Source: Acinetobacter calcoaceticus ANC 3811 (lineage in GTDB: Bacteria; Pseudomonadota; Gammaproteobacteria; Pseudomonadales; Moraxellaceae). From it: a stretch of 64,000 bases of DNA. The notes beneath the pieces were generated by a model. That model was not told the DNA's origin and ran no database searches. It saw only the letters and a program-made list of their open reading frames with translations. How positions within the stretch are numbered: position 1 is the first letter of the stretch; every line of letters begins with the position of its first letter. Positions 49,001 to 57,883 of the stretch are shown here, piece by piece. The translations under genes and the position numbers were made by a program. The stretch covers positions 3,094,733 to 3,158,732 of the forward strand of contig NZ_KB976986.1 of NCBI RefSeq assembly GCF_000399665.1. Direction: 5' to 3'.

Positions 49001-49332
49001 AGGTTTCTTATGAGGTTCCTGAGTTGCCAAAAATTGGACCTTATGCTGTTGATTTTTTATTTGCTAGTTTAGCTGGAAATGGTATAGGAAATGCAAAAAT
49101 ACAGTTGTATGAACCAGATAAAAAAGAAATTATTTGGGAGGGTAAAACAGATTTAACGGGGAAAAGTAATTTATCTCTCCAGGATGAGGCAAAACGATAT
49201 GAAGCTCTGATTGGTTTTGATGATTGGTCAAGTATATTTGATGATGAAGATAATTATGAAGAAGAACATGAAGAAGAATTTGAAGTAGGTGAGCATGGTA
49301 TGCAAGCTGAAGAAAATAATTTAGAAGAATAG
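46006..49332 (+). CDS. vgrG: Type VI secretion spike protein VgrG with extended C terminus
   Basis: The 1108-residue protein has the gp27-like domain (about residues 10-400, with DIRPFIMQHNESDYDFLTRLWRSEGVSWLID), the gp5 OB-fold (about 440-530, RAKVVGPEGETIHVDEWGRIKVRF... WVDVLTPWAGEGYGARFLPRIGEVVVIDFFDGNIDRP) and a long DUF2345 beta-helix region (about 870-990). The last about 100 residues add an Ig-like stretch and a very acidic tail. It probably carries the effector encoded next to it. No clear Shine-Dalgarno precedes the ATG. Confidence 0.94.
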   Translation: MLFNIFNVLEKIGLSAQKRAIHVQFSNELLNNQVFLQRIEGQHQLNGEIEAELICLSTSAQIALKQFIGVQVAVDQVTDSGQLFRTTGIVTEASYGQSDGALTLYKLTLKDATNLWHKRRNSRVFMNKSIIEVTEILFKEWQEKSQLFAISLGLDLSGLSQSYDIRPFIMQHNESDYDFLTRLWRSEGVSWLIDETELFVPHFTAPIQAQKLRLIDDNSQYQALERRNIRYHRSSATEYQDSITGFVAVRTLQPTAVHVQRWQPDALAHEEGVGSVITTHIHSEQFDSASLSLEQAWHMSPAWMQDLKGEDQATASSSNQLEKLNQHFTDMYASQAKYFKAYSSVRDSQVGYWFNLQEHPEIDQHDGADQEFLIIAKNFYNQNNLPKDLHQQVSQLLTQSRWDKHGYDDIERQGNELTLIRRQIKTAPEYNPEQHRPIAYPQRAKVVGPEGETIHVDEWGRIKVRFLFTRSDDHGHDGGAGSNDNDTDSAWVDVLTPWAGEGYGARFLPRIGEVVVIDFFDGNIDRPFVTGRIHEAQRSPTKFDIKGQLPATKKLSGIRSQEISGSGFNQLRFDDTTGQISTQLQSSHAATQLNLGNLSHPKEQEMSQGRGEGFELRTDAWGAVRAGKGMLISTYAQEQAIADHLEAAQAQSLLSQGYDSMKMLSEVAAKQQTDALNVINRLPKFIQSLELKTTGQALNSTVNLFKEGINNDPIHALKDCGGFIQDMGALGGDAKGVVDEFNTFFSDAKDAVENLKAFIENVEEHGADIVKGKLASIKDRIHKNPFESIKEVGKVLGNVETKDFDMMSVCGTFSKGSKLEVTPSKALSSLQGFMEGYTQGLESSADTKQQEQGKIFRQALMLLASPNGIALTTPENIILQASQDIAESASGSINLSAQKNIIGHAQDKISLFAAQKGFRAYAAKGKLELQAQDDAIEAIAKKVIKLISTEEKIELTSPKEIVLTAGGSQLKINADGVFSTTGGKFESKAGQHLFTSGAKVSYEVPELPKIGPYAVDFLFASLAGNGIGNAKIQLYEPDKKEIIWEGKTDLTGKSNLSLQDEAKRYEALIGFDDWSSIFDDEDNYEEEHEEEFEVGEHGMQAEENNLEE

Positions 49333-49341
49333 GTATAATTT

Positions 49342-51369
49342 ATGTCAAAAATTTATATTGTTAAATCAGGTGATACTCTTTGGGGAATTTCAAAAAAGCA
49401 TCATACCTCTGTAAAAGAGTTAGCTAGAATTAATTCATTAACAGGTAGAATGATTCATAATCTTAAAATTGGGCAAAAGATTTATCTACAAGATGATGTA
49501 AATAACGCTAATAATTTTGAAACCGAATTAAAGATTATTTTAATGGATCTTTCTTTTAAGCCTATATCAAAAGCTACCATTCAATTAGAGTTTGATGGGA
49601 AAAAAATTATTAGAAATACAAAAAATAGTATTTTTGAAGATATAAAAATTCAAGATCATTCGAAAGGATTGAAAGTTTTTTTTAAAAATTTAAATGGTAA
49701 TTTCGATTTAATTGCTGATCATAAAGTGCTTCCATTAGGGCGAAAAGTACTAAAATTAACATCAAGAAAAATGAAAGTAGAAGGTTCTCATTATGCAAAA
49801 GATGGAGTATTAAATGAAACAGTTAATCAGATTATGAATAATTTAAAAAGGATTGGAAAACCTATAGTTGAAAGTATATCTACTACTACATCTAATAAAG
49901 AGGAATTAAAAAATAAGCAACCACAACCAAAAATACCTGAAGAAAAAATAGAGCAAAAGCGTACCGATAATGGTATTAGTACCCATATAATTGCTGCCCA
50001 ATTTACAGAAGATAATTTTTTATTAAAACCTGTTAATAATAAATATCGAGCTTATATTGTGAGTGCAGCTAAAAGACATGGTTTTACTCCCCACTCTTTA
50101 GCGGCTGTTATTGAAGCTGAAGCAGCAAAAATAAAAAAGACAGGCGAATGGAATACTAATAGTAAAGCAAATTCGAGTACAGCAGCAGGATTGACCCAAT
50201 TCTTAGATGAAACATGGTTAGCTATGTGTAAGGATAAAAGTTCATTAGTTGGGCAATATGTAATGAATCATCCTAAACTAACGATACAGCAGAAATTAGA
50301 TTTAAGATTTAATGCGGAAATGGCGATTGATGCTGCTGCTGCCTATGCAATTAGTAATTTTAAATCATCTGGCTTACCTTATCAAAAACTAACAGAACCA
50401 AGTTCAATCGCTAAGTTTGCTTATTTGCTACATCATGAAGGAGCTACGGGAGGGAAAAATTTTGTACTAAACACTTTAAGTCAGGAACGTGCAAAAAAAT
50501 TACTTTTTACTCAATTTGGAAAGAATGGTGCCAAGCAAGCTGCAGATTTTTTAAATCGGTATAAAGGTGATGCAAAAGCTGCTTATGGAGCATGGCTGAG
50601 AAATTATATTGATGGCCATATAAATATTTATCAATATGTTGTAGATAAGAGTAAGACTTCTGGAATAAACTTAAGTACGGATGAAACTATAAAGTTATTG
50701 AAAGGACAAACAATTTCCGCTCCTGCTCCTAAAATATCAAATACTTCTAATAATCAAGACACAACAAAAGTCAGTACTATTGAAAAATCTGAAGCTAAAA
50801 TTGGAATTAATACTTCACAAACCCCAACAAATAATGTTGGAGGAGATAATAAGTGGCATAATCCTTTAGCAGATTGCAAATTAAGAACAGCAGGTCTGGC
50901 AAATGCTAAAGGTGCAACATTTGGTAAAGTAAGAAATAATGGTACTAAAAATCATCAGGGTGTTGATTTACAAGCTAATCCAGGTACAAAAATATATGCA
51001 GTCTGTGGTGGCATTATTGCTTTTGCTGGGGCAACTGGTGGTGCATATGGTAAAGTCATTGTCTTAAAAGTTGATATAAGCGATTTACCCGAAAAGCAAA
51101 AGAAATATGCTCAAACTAAACTTACAAAAAATAAATATGTCTACTTCTTTTATGCTCATTTATCGGTTATTGATGTAGATAAAGGTGATCCAGTTGATAC
51201 TGGAGAAGTAATTGGAAAAACTGGTGCAACAGGTAATGCGAATAAAATGACCACTATATCCAAAGGTGCTCATCTTCATTTTGAATCTAGAAGTGCTCCC
51301 TTATTAGGGGTGGGATTAGATGGAAGAATTGACCCAATACCATTTATAAATGCAAATTTACCATATTAA
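49342..51369 (+). CDS. Probable T6SS cell-wall effector: LysM, lysozyme-like and M23 peptidase domains
   Basis: The 675-residue protein has LysM at residues 4-50 (YIVKSGDTLWGISKKH), a transthyretin/Ig-like stretch (about 57-150), a lytic-transglycosylase-like domain (about 233-440; candidate Glu258/Glu260 and GLTQF at 283-287) and a C-terminal M23 metallopeptidase domain with HQGVD (538-542) and HLHFE (644-648). It would cut both glycan and peptide bonds of peptidoglycan. No signal peptide, as expected for VgrG-loaded cargo. Architecture resembles Tse4 of A. baumannii from memory; activity is inferred. Low GC compared with flanking genes. Confidence 0.88.
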   Translation: MSKIYIVKSGDTLWGISKKHHTSVKELARINSLTGRMIHNLKIGQKIYLQDDVNNANNFETELKIILMDLSFKPISKATIQLEFDGKKIIRNTKNSIFEDIKIQDHSKGLKVFFKNLNGNFDLIADHKVLPLGRKVLKLTSRKMKVEGSHYAKDGVLNETVNQIMNNLKRIGKPIVESISTTTSNKEELKNKQPQPKIPEEKIEQKRTDNGISTHIIAAQFTEDNFLLKPVNNKYRAYIVSAAKRHGFTPHSLAAVIEAEAAKIKKTGEWNTNSKANSSTAAGLTQFLDETWLAMCKDKSSLVGQYVMNHPKLTIQQKLDLRFNAEMAIDAAAAYAISNFKSSGLPYQKLTEPSSIAKFAYLLHHEGATGGKNFVLNTLSQERAKKLLFTQFGKNGAKQAADFLNRYKGDAKAAYGAWLRNYIDGHINIYQYVVDKSKTSGINLSTDETIKLLKGQTISAPAPKISNTSNNQDTTKVSTIEKSEAKIGINTSQTPTNNVGGDNKWHNPLADCKLRTAGLANAKGATFGKVRNNGTKNHQGVDLQANPGTKIYAVCGGIIAFAGATGGAYGKVIVLKVDISDLPEKQKKYAQTKLTKNKYVYFFYAHLSVIDVDKGDPVDTGEVIGKTGATGNANKMTTISKGAHLHFESRSAPLLGVGLDGRIDPIPFINANLPY

Positions 51370-51382
51370 TTTTGAGGTACTT

Positions 51383-52081
51383 ATGAAAATTTTAAATTCT
51401 TTTGCAATGATGATAGCTTGTAGTCTTTTTTTCAACATTTGTTATGCAAAAGGAAATAGTGAGTGGAATGATTATTTACAAGATTCTACACAAATAAATT
51501 CACCTATAGAATACATAGATACTTATAACAAATATACGGTTATCAATCCTAATTTAAAAATTAAATTAACAGATTTCGGTGATATTGAAAAAACCAAAAA
51601 AGAGATTAAATATTCTTTAAAAAAGTATGGAGTTCAAATTTTAAACAAGAAAGAAGTGTATAATGTTTTTGAGAGTAAAGTTCCCCTAAAGTCAAATGTT
51701 GATTTTACTTTATTATATAATGATAAAAATATTGTGGCTTTTAGGACTCGGGAAAGTAGTAATATAGACTATGTCAAAGAACCATATAAAAATTTCACTG
51801 CAAATGCATATTTTTATAATTTGATAAATAATAAATTTATTGAAGTACCAGTTTTAAATTCAGATAGTGAGGATAAAAGTAAGGCGACAGATATCTTACA
51901 AGGAGATCAGTTAACTTATGATTCAAAAAAAGGACAATATATTTATTTAGCAAATATAAAATCTTATAAAACAGGGAAAATACAATCTGTCAAAACTATT
52001 TTTAATAGTAACTTAAAATGTATTTCTTCTACTTTAGGATGCGAAACAATAGGGGCTCTTCCTGCTACAAAAGCTAATTAA
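51383..52081 (+). CDS. Probable periplasmic immunity protein to the cell-wall effector
   Basis: The ATG at 51383 (GAGG upstream) gives about 232 residues with a signal peptide (FAMMIACSLFFNICYA, cleavage near residue 22), so it acts in the periplasm where the effector works. An upstream frame overlaps the effector's end but is not needed. It is Lys/Asn/Asp-rich, and I recognise no domain. Its place directly after a T6SS effector and its export make immunity the best guess. Base composition is strongly AT-rich. Confidence 0.72.
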   Translation: MKILNSFAMMIACSLFFNICYAKGNSEWNDYLQDSTQINSPIEYIDTYNKYTVINPNLKIKLTDFGDIEKTKKEIKYSLKKYGVQILNKKEVYNVFESKVPLKSNVDFTLLYNDKNIVAFRTRESSNIDYVKEPYKNFTANAYFYNLINNKFIEVPVLNSDSEDKSKATDILQGDQLTYDSKKGQYIYLANIKSYKTGKIQSVKTIFNSNLKCISSTLGCETIGALPATKAN

Positions 52082-52083
52082 TT

Positions 52084-52116
52084 AAAAAAGCCCAACTTAA
52101 GTTGGGCTTTTTTTAC
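52084..52116. terminator. Terminator at the right border of the T6SS cargo module
   Basis: AAAAAAGCCCAACTT and AAGTTGGGCTTTTTTT form a perfect stem with no loop beyond the central TTAA. It serves the immunity gene and, on the other strand, the hydrolase gene. Confidence 0.9.
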
Positions 52117-53456
52117 GTCTCTACAATTCCTTCTAAATCTTCGAGCGTATAGTTCGGCATATCAATAATATGAGTTTGAATACCTTCTTGCACATAATCA
52201 TTAATATTAGGATATAGCCAGCGAGTAATCTGTTCTGCGACGCTCGAGTGATACTGAATTTCAAAGTGATTTAAGCCATAAAATACGGCTTTATGAGAGT
52301 CTGGAACTTTGAGCTGAAAACGTGGATTTGGGTGCTCGCCTAGCGCGCTTTTTACACTCACCAAATAGTCGCCAATCACAGTAAGCGCTTTGTTGCGTAC
52401 TTTTTCAAATTCGAGTGTTCCTGCTACTAAAAAGGTATTGATATGGGAAGGTAGAGGAGCTGGGGCACGGTTATCATCCATCATGCCAATTCGGGCATCC
52501 ATATATTCCCAGTCGTCATCGCGAACGCTGCCGTGGCGTAAGTCTAAAATGCCATTACTACGAATATTAACCAGTTGACCGAGTAAACCCACAAAAGGGA
52601 AGGCCCCAAGTTTATCTTGTATGGTAAAGCCGAAGCGCTCCAACACTGCACCATGATGTGGAGAACCGATACATACCAGATTCTCGACCATATGAATCCA
52701 TTGATACATATTTTGTTTGCCATAAAACAAGGCGCTACGAGAAACCAGTCCGCCCATACTATGGCCAATAATATCAATGCTGGTAATTCTTGGATTACGT
52801 TGTACTAAGTCTTCTAATAAGTTGGAAAAACTGCGCCCATTTGCTGAAATGCGTCGACCTGTATTGTAATTTAAATATAGCATGGTGTTATGGTCACGCT
52901 GGGCTAACAGACGTTCACCAATGCCGCCATAGTGTGCATTTGACCAACTAAGATGATTCATACACAAACCATGAACCAAAATCACAATACGCCCTGCAAG
53001 TTCCCCTTGTTGTATTGCACCGTAGTGATCGTATAGCACCGTCGGTAAGGCGAGTGGACTATGTTGTTTAAGTAGGTAATCCCCAAAAATTCCATTCAAA
53101 ATTCCGACCAAAAAATGTTGGCTCTGAGTGAGTGGTTTTTCGTGAAGTGTGGGATATTTTTCAATAATGTGACGTAAACTTGGGGCTAAAAAGTGGCTAC
53201 CATATTTTTGTAATGCGCCATAAGAAAATTGATATGCCTTTTGCACAAATGGTCGTTTTTGAAAGTTTTTTGCATTTTGAGTGCTCACACCAAAAGCATT
53301 TTTTAATACTTCAATATTAATAACTTGTATTAATTCATGTACACCATTTAAGCTGGTGCTGAACAGTTGAGCTAAACCTTCTAGTACGTCTGCCTGACTA
53401 GGTGGCGTACGATCCCATTTACAATAAGTCTCATGTAGTGGTGTTAAGCTCGGCAT
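52113..53456 (-). CDS. Alpha/beta-hydrolase, esterase/lipase-like
   Basis: A 447-residue cytosolic protein. The N-terminal about 130 residues are helical and not recognised; the hydrolase domain starts near VILVHGLCMNHLSW and carries the nucleophile elbow GHSMGGLVSR. HEIQYHSS near the C terminus may supply the catalytic histidine. Relatives are annotated as lipase or PGAP1-like. No signal peptide is visible. Its start is near 53456. Confidence 0.83.
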   Translation of the reverse strand: MPSLTPLHETYCKWDRTPPSQADVLEGLAQLFSTSLNGVHELIQVINIEVLKNAFGVSTQNAKNFQKRPFVQKAYQFSYGALQKYGSHFLAPSLRHIIEKYPTLHEKPLTQSQHFLVGILNGIFGDYLLKQHSPLALPTVLYDHYGAIQQGELAGRIVILVHGLCMNHLSWSNAHYGGIGERLLAQRDHNTMLYLNYNTGRRISANGRSFSNLLEDLVQRNPRITSIDIIGHSMGGLVSRSALFYGKQNMYQWIHMVENLVCIGSPHHGAVLERFGFTIQDKLGAFPFVGLLGQLVNIRSNGILDLRHGSVRDDDWEYMDARIGMMDDNRAPAPLPSHINTFLVAGTLEFEKVRNKALTVIGDYLVSVKSALGEHPNPRFQLKVPDSHKAVFYGLNHFEIQYHSSVAEQITRWLYPNINDYVQEGIQTHIIDMPNYTLEDLEGIVET

Positions 53457-53666
53457 ATCTTTTCCCCATATACGTTATAACTGACGTTTTAAGCTGTACT
53501 TTTTATCAACGGCAGTAAACGTTTCCATCTTAGTAGTTTAAATAACACATTTTTTTAAAATACTGATGAATGGTTAGTTGAGTGGTTTTTCTTGTCTGAC
53601 AATTGTGCTTTTCTATACAAACTGAGAACAAAATTGTGAAATTTGTCTCAATTTAGAGGGAAATAT

Positions 53667-54248
53667 ATGAATATTATCTACCTCCATGGTTTTAATAGTA
53701 GCTCTCTTTCGATTAAAGGACTGAGCTTAAGGCAGTATTGTAGCGAATTAGGGATTGATGTGCATTTGCCAAACCTAAATAGATCTCCAGATCAGGTGGT
53801 TGAGCAAGTTTCAGAACTTATTGAAAGTCTGGATGATGTTGCATTGGTTGGTAGTAGTTTAGGTGGTTTTTTTGCGACATATTTTGTCGCGAAATATAAT
53901 ATTCCAGCTGTACTGATTAATCCTGCTATGCAACCATGGAAGTTGTTTGATGAGTTGTTTCAAGTTGAAAGTATGCCCTATGTGGTGAATGATCAATGGT
54001 CAATTGATCATGTTCAGTTGCGACAGTTACAACAACTGGAACTGAAACAACCTAAAAATGCCGACAAAATACTCGTCTTGTTGCAACAAGGCGACGAAAT
54101 TTTGGATTATCGTCAAGCACAACGCTATTATAGTGCTGCAACGCCATCCTCATTGATTTTGACGGATGCTCATGGCAATCATGCTATGGAAGATTTTGAA
54201 GAAAAATTACCGTTAGTGATCGAATTCTTTGCGCACACCATCAAATAA
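53667..54248 (+). CDS. YqiA/YcfP family esterase
   Basis: Starting at the ATG at 53667 (AGAGGG upstream) gives 193 residues: IIYLHGFNSSSLSIKG at the N terminus and nucleophile motif VGSSLGGFFATYFVAKYN. This is the small YqiA-type esterase, usually encoded beside parE as it is here. Substrate in the cell is unknown. It lies 14 bp before parE and is likely co-transcribed. Confidence 0.9.
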   Translation: MNIIYLHGFNSSSLSIKGLSLRQYCSELGIDVHLPNLNRSPDQVVEQVSELIESLDDVALVGSSLGGFFATYFVAKYNIPAVLINPAMQPWKLFDELFQVESMPYVVNDQWSIDHVQLRQLQQLELKQPKNADKILVLLQQGDEILDYRQAQRYYSAATPSSLILTDAHGNHAMEDFEEKLPLVIEFFAHTIK

Positions 54249-54262
54249 GGAAAACGTACAAC

Positions 54263-56146
54263 GTGACACAATATACGGCTCAATCGCTTGAAGTCCTTTC
54301 TGGTTTAGACCCTGTTCGTCGTCGTCCAGGGATGTATACCGATACGACTCGACCTAACCATTTAGCTCAGGAAGTTATTGATAATGCTGTTGATGAAGCA
54401 TTAGCGGGTCATGCCGACAAAATATGTGTCACAGTTTATAAAGATGGTTCCTTGTCGGTTGAAGATAACGGCCGTGGTATGCCGGTTGATATTCACCCTG
54501 AATATGGTCAATGTGGTATTGAAATTATTTTGACCAAGCTCCATGCTGGCGGTAAATTTAGTACCGATAATTACCAGTTTTCTGGTGGTTTGCATGGCGT
54601 GGGAATTTCAGTTGTAAATGCTTTATCAACACGTGTTGAGGTCGAAGTCCAACGTCAGGGTAACCTATACCAAATGGCGTTTGAGCAAGGTGAACCCGTT
54701 GCACCTTTGGCTGTTCTCGAAGGTAAAGCTCCAAAACGCGCGACAGGTACAACAGTACATTTTTGGCCAGAAACCAAATATTTTGATAGTCCGAAATTTG
54801 CTTTAAAAGCCCTAAAACATAATTTAAAAGCCAAAGCTGTTTTAGCCGCTGGTTTAAAAATTATCTATATCGATCAAATTAACGATGAAAAAATCGAATG
54901 GCAATTTGAAAATGGCCTCGTCGATTATTTGATGGATGAATTGCAAGACCGCGAAATTTTGCCAAATCCTGCTTTTGTGAGTAATGGTCAGGCAGATCGT
55001 GCGGCATGTGAGTTTGCGATTTGCTGGAATGTAGAAGGTGGTGAGCAGGTTCAAGAAAGTTATGTCAACCTGATTCCAACCGCGCAAGGCGGTACTCATG
55101 TGAACGGTTTACGTTCAGGGGTAACCGAAGCATTACGTGAGTTCTGTGAGTTACGTAACTTGTTGCCACGTAACCTTAAACTTTCGGCAGAAGATGTTTG
55201 GGATGGCGTGAACTATATTTTGTCACTCAAGTTCCAAGAACCGCAGTTTTCAGGTCAAACCAAAGAGCGTCTCTCTAGCCGAGAAGCATCTAATATTGTT
55301 TTAAATATTGCCAAAGATGCTTTTTCACTTTGGCTAAACCAACATGCTGAAATTGCCATGCAACTGGCAGAAATGGCGATTTCTAAAGCAGGTCGTCGTT
55401 TAAAAGCAGCTAAAAAAGTTGAGCGTAAAAAGATTGTTTCTGGCCCTGCTTTACCAGGTAAATTGGCTGACTGTGTTGGGCAAACCCGTGAAGACACTGA
55501 GCTATTCATTGTCGAGGGTGACTCAGCAGGTGGTAGTGCCAAGCAAGCACGTGATAAAAACTTTCAAGCCATCATGCCAATTCGTGGAAAAATCTTAAAT
55601 ACGTGGGAAGTTTCTTCAGATGAAGTATTGGCTTCTCAAGAAGTTCACGATATTGCGATTGCCATTGGCGTAGACCCAGGTAGTGATGATTTATCAGAGC
55701 TGCGTTATGGCAAAATCTGTATTTTGGCCGATGCTGACTCGGATGGTTTACATATTGCGACCTTATTATGTGCTTTATTCGTTAAACACTTTCCTACATT
55801 GGTTGAGGAAGGTCATCTGTTTGTAGCAATGCCACCCTTGTTCCGTATCGACATTGGTAAAGATGTCCATTACGCGCTTGATGATGATGAGCTGGAAGTC
55901 ATCTTGAAAAATGTGAAAGGCAATCGTAATCCGCAAATTACCCGATTCAAAGGACTGGGTGAGATGAACGCGAGCCAGCTACGTGAAACGACCATGGATC
56001 CAAACACTCGTCGTTTAGTACAGCTCGATCTAGATGATGCTCATTTTACAGCGGGCTTACTTGATAAGTTACTTGCCAAAAAACGTTCGGCAGATCGTAA
56101 GCAGTGGCTTGAGCAGAAGGGTAACTTAGCTGATATCACTGTTTAA
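54263..56146 (+). CDS. parE: DNA topoisomerase IV subunit B
   Basis: ATPase subunit of topoisomerase IV, which decatenates chromosomes with ParC. The 627 residues hold the GHKL ATPase domain (RRRPGMYTDT, NAVDEALAG, DNGRGMPV, GGLHGVGISVVNAL) and the Toprim domain with EGDSAGGSAKQARDK and DADSDGLH. IMPIRGKILNTWEV matches ParE. It starts at a GTG with AAGGAAAA upstream. Quinolone-relevant positions lie in the Toprim region. Confidence 0.96.
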   Translation: MTQYTAQSLEVLSGLDPVRRRPGMYTDTTRPNHLAQEVIDNAVDEALAGHADKICVTVYKDGSLSVEDNGRGMPVDIHPEYGQCGIEIILTKLHAGGKFSTDNYQFSGGLHGVGISVVNALSTRVEVEVQRQGNLYQMAFEQGEPVAPLAVLEGKAPKRATGTTVHFWPETKYFDSPKFALKALKHNLKAKAVLAAGLKIIYIDQINDEKIEWQFENGLVDYLMDELQDREILPNPAFVSNGQADRAACEFAICWNVEGGEQVQESYVNLIPTAQGGTHVNGLRSGVTEALREFCELRNLLPRNLKLSAEDVWDGVNYILSLKFQEPQFSGQTKERLSSREASNIVLNIAKDAFSLWLNQHAEIAMQLAEMAISKAGRRLKAAKKVERKKIVSGPALPGKLADCVGQTREDTELFIVEGDSAGGSAKQARDKNFQAIMPIRGKILNTWEVSSDEVLASQEVHDIAIAIGVDPGSDDLSELRYGKICILADADSDGLHIATLLCALFVKHFPTLVEEGHLFVAMPPLFRIDIGKDVHYALDDDELEVILKNVKGNRNPQITRFKGLGEMNASQLRETTMDPNTRRLVQLDLDDAHFTAGLLDKLLAKKRSADRKQWLEQKGNLADITV

Positions 56147-56154
56147 AATAGAAT

Positions 56155-56190
56155 AAAAAAATCCCCGCTTATATAGGCGGGGATTTTTTA
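56155..56190 (+). terminator. parE terminator
   Basis: AAATCCCCGC and GCGGGGATTT pair around TATATAG-like loop bases, followed by TTTA. Confidence 0.9.
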
Positions 56191-56267
56191 TGTAAATCTA
56201 AATTGTTGGAAATTACCACAATGGGTTCTGCCATTAAATTAAAATAGACAGATCTGTATATTTTAAT

Positions 56268-56771
56268 TTAGGCCGTAATTTTTATCGCAAATGGAAATTG
56301 AAAAACATCACAATTCGCTCCTGCTCCAATTCGATCCACTACTACAAAATCACTCGGTGCTTCAAAGGTAAGCAAAGGATGATGCCAAGTGCCTGCCCGA
56401 TAATTGATACTTTGCTTTCCATTTGAAACAAATGCACATAGCTTTGAAATGTCGGGAGTATTCTCGTCTAAAGCAGGTGCCACAATAATTAAAAACTTTT
56501 GTTGCTGTAGTGGAATAAATGCCTGAGAGCCTTTCGGATGACGTTCTAGCATTGAAATTTCCAGAGGCAATACACTGGCTTTAATATTACGAAAAATACT
56601 AATTCCTGCGTTTGCTTCCCCCTCAATCTCAGTTTGGACGAGCGCATGGTAGCGTTCGGTGTGGGCATCATTAATATGAAAAAAGTCATGCCCGTCACAA
56701 CAAATGACCTCTCCGAAGGGCTGAAAGTTCTCAATTGTTAAAGGCTGAATTTGGACATTATTCATGATCAT
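56268..56771 (-). CDS. allA: Ureidoglycolate lyase
   Basis: Cleaves ureidoglycolate to glyoxylate plus urea, the last step of urate breakdown here. About 167 residues with the family QPFGEVI start, NAGISIFRN, LERHPKGSQAFIPL and YRAGTWHHPLL, plus DFVVVDRIG. The ATG at 56771 overlaps the alc stop (ATGATCATGA), giving translational coupling; an ATG at 56765 two codons later is equally possible. Confidence 0.93.
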   Translation of the reverse strand: MIMNNVQIQPLTIENFQPFGEVICCDGHDFFHINDAHTERYHALVQTEIEGEANAGISIFRNIKASVLPLEISMLERHPKGSQAFIPLQQQKFLIIVAPALDENTPDISKLCAFVSNGKQSINYRAGTWHHPLLTFEAPSDFVVVDRIGAGANCDVFQFPFAIKITA

Positions 56772-57778
56772 GACTTGGCAATTTTTCCCCATAAACGAAC
56801 GCGGCTAATTCCACCATCCGGAATCATGTTAATACGAATATGGGAGATTTTTTCATGCTGTAAAATCTCATTCACATATTCATGAATATGGTCCATTTGC
56901 ATTGGTTGAGCTTCAAGTAAATAAGACCAGAACATACTTTGTGGAATTAGCTGTGCATCAGTTGCATTTTCAAGGTAAACCGCTTGTATGGATACTTGGG
57001 CAGGGAAATTGCCTTTAAAGTGAGCCGTATCAATTTCAAGCTTCTCAATTTTTCCGCTTTTACCCAACGCAAGAATACACCAGTCATAACCGGGTGCTCG
57101 GCGGCGTTTGGTTTCCCATCCATCGCCCATGTTCACGCCACGGCCAGGGTTAATCAAATTACGCGGATGTCCGAAATGAGCATCGCTATAGGCAACTACG
57201 CGGCCACCATTTTCTAGAGCTAATAAATCGAGAGTTTGCTCACTATCAGTCACCTGAATATGAACGTCTCCATAAACTCGTAAACGGGCAATACCACCAT
57301 CTGGGAAAATATTGAGGCGTATATGAGTGAAAAGTGCATCATTATTGACCATAAAAATATGATGCTGGCTTGGGCCGAGTTCCGTATTTCCTAAAAGACT
57401 CTCCCATTTTGCCCCTGTAAGGTCATCATTTGGTGCATAACATGCTTCTAATGATGCAGATGCAGGATAATTTCCTGTAAAAAAGCTGGTATCAATATCG
57501 AGTGCACTGATTTTTCCACTTACACCAAGCTTCACAATGCACCAGTCATAGCCTGCGTGACGCTTACGACGCGTTTCCCAACCGTCCATCCATTTGCCGT
57601 TGTCATCAAATTTATCTTCAACAAAAATAGGTGCATCAAATTGCAGCATACGCTTTGCTTCTGCAAAGAAATCATCTGAACACTCAATGACTTGTGCACC
57701 AATTCGGGCATCTACCAAATTGGTTTTCGTATTCAAAATTTCAGGAAGTTCAAATGCTGGGGCGTGCAATGTTGCCAT
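56768..57778 (-). CDS. alc: Allantoicase
   Basis: Converts allantoate to ureidoglycolate plus urea. The 336 residues show two similar halves, each with WETRRKRHAGYDWCIVKLG / WETKRRRAPGYDWCILALG and an HIRLNIFPDGGIARLRVYG / HIRINMIPDGGISRVRLWG repeat, which is typical of the bi-modular allantoicase. It is the first gene of alc-allA and is divergent from hpxO across a 199-bp gap. Confidence 0.95.
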   Translation of the reverse strand: MATLHAPAFELPEILNTKTNLVDARIGAQVIECSDDFFAEAKRMLQFDAPIFVEDKFDDNGKWMDGWETRRKRHAGYDWCIVKLGVSGKISALDIDTSFFTGNYPASASLEACYAPNDDLTGAKWESLLGNTELGPSQHHIFMVNNDALFTHIRLNIFPDGGIARLRVYGDVHIQVTDSEQTLDLLALENGGRVVAYSDAHFGHPRNLINPGRGVNMGDGWETKRRRAPGYDWCILALGKSGKIEKLEIDTAHFKGNFPAQVSIQAVYLENATDAQLIPQSMFWSYLLEAQPMQMDHIHEYVNEILQHEKISHIRINMIPDGGISRVRLWGKIAKS

Positions 57779-57883
57779 AGTAGATTATCCGTATTTCTTG
57801 TTAAAAACATGATTTTTCATTTAAAACTGCGCCAACACGGAGCGTGCTGAGACGAGTTTTACACGTAAATATATAAGCATGGT

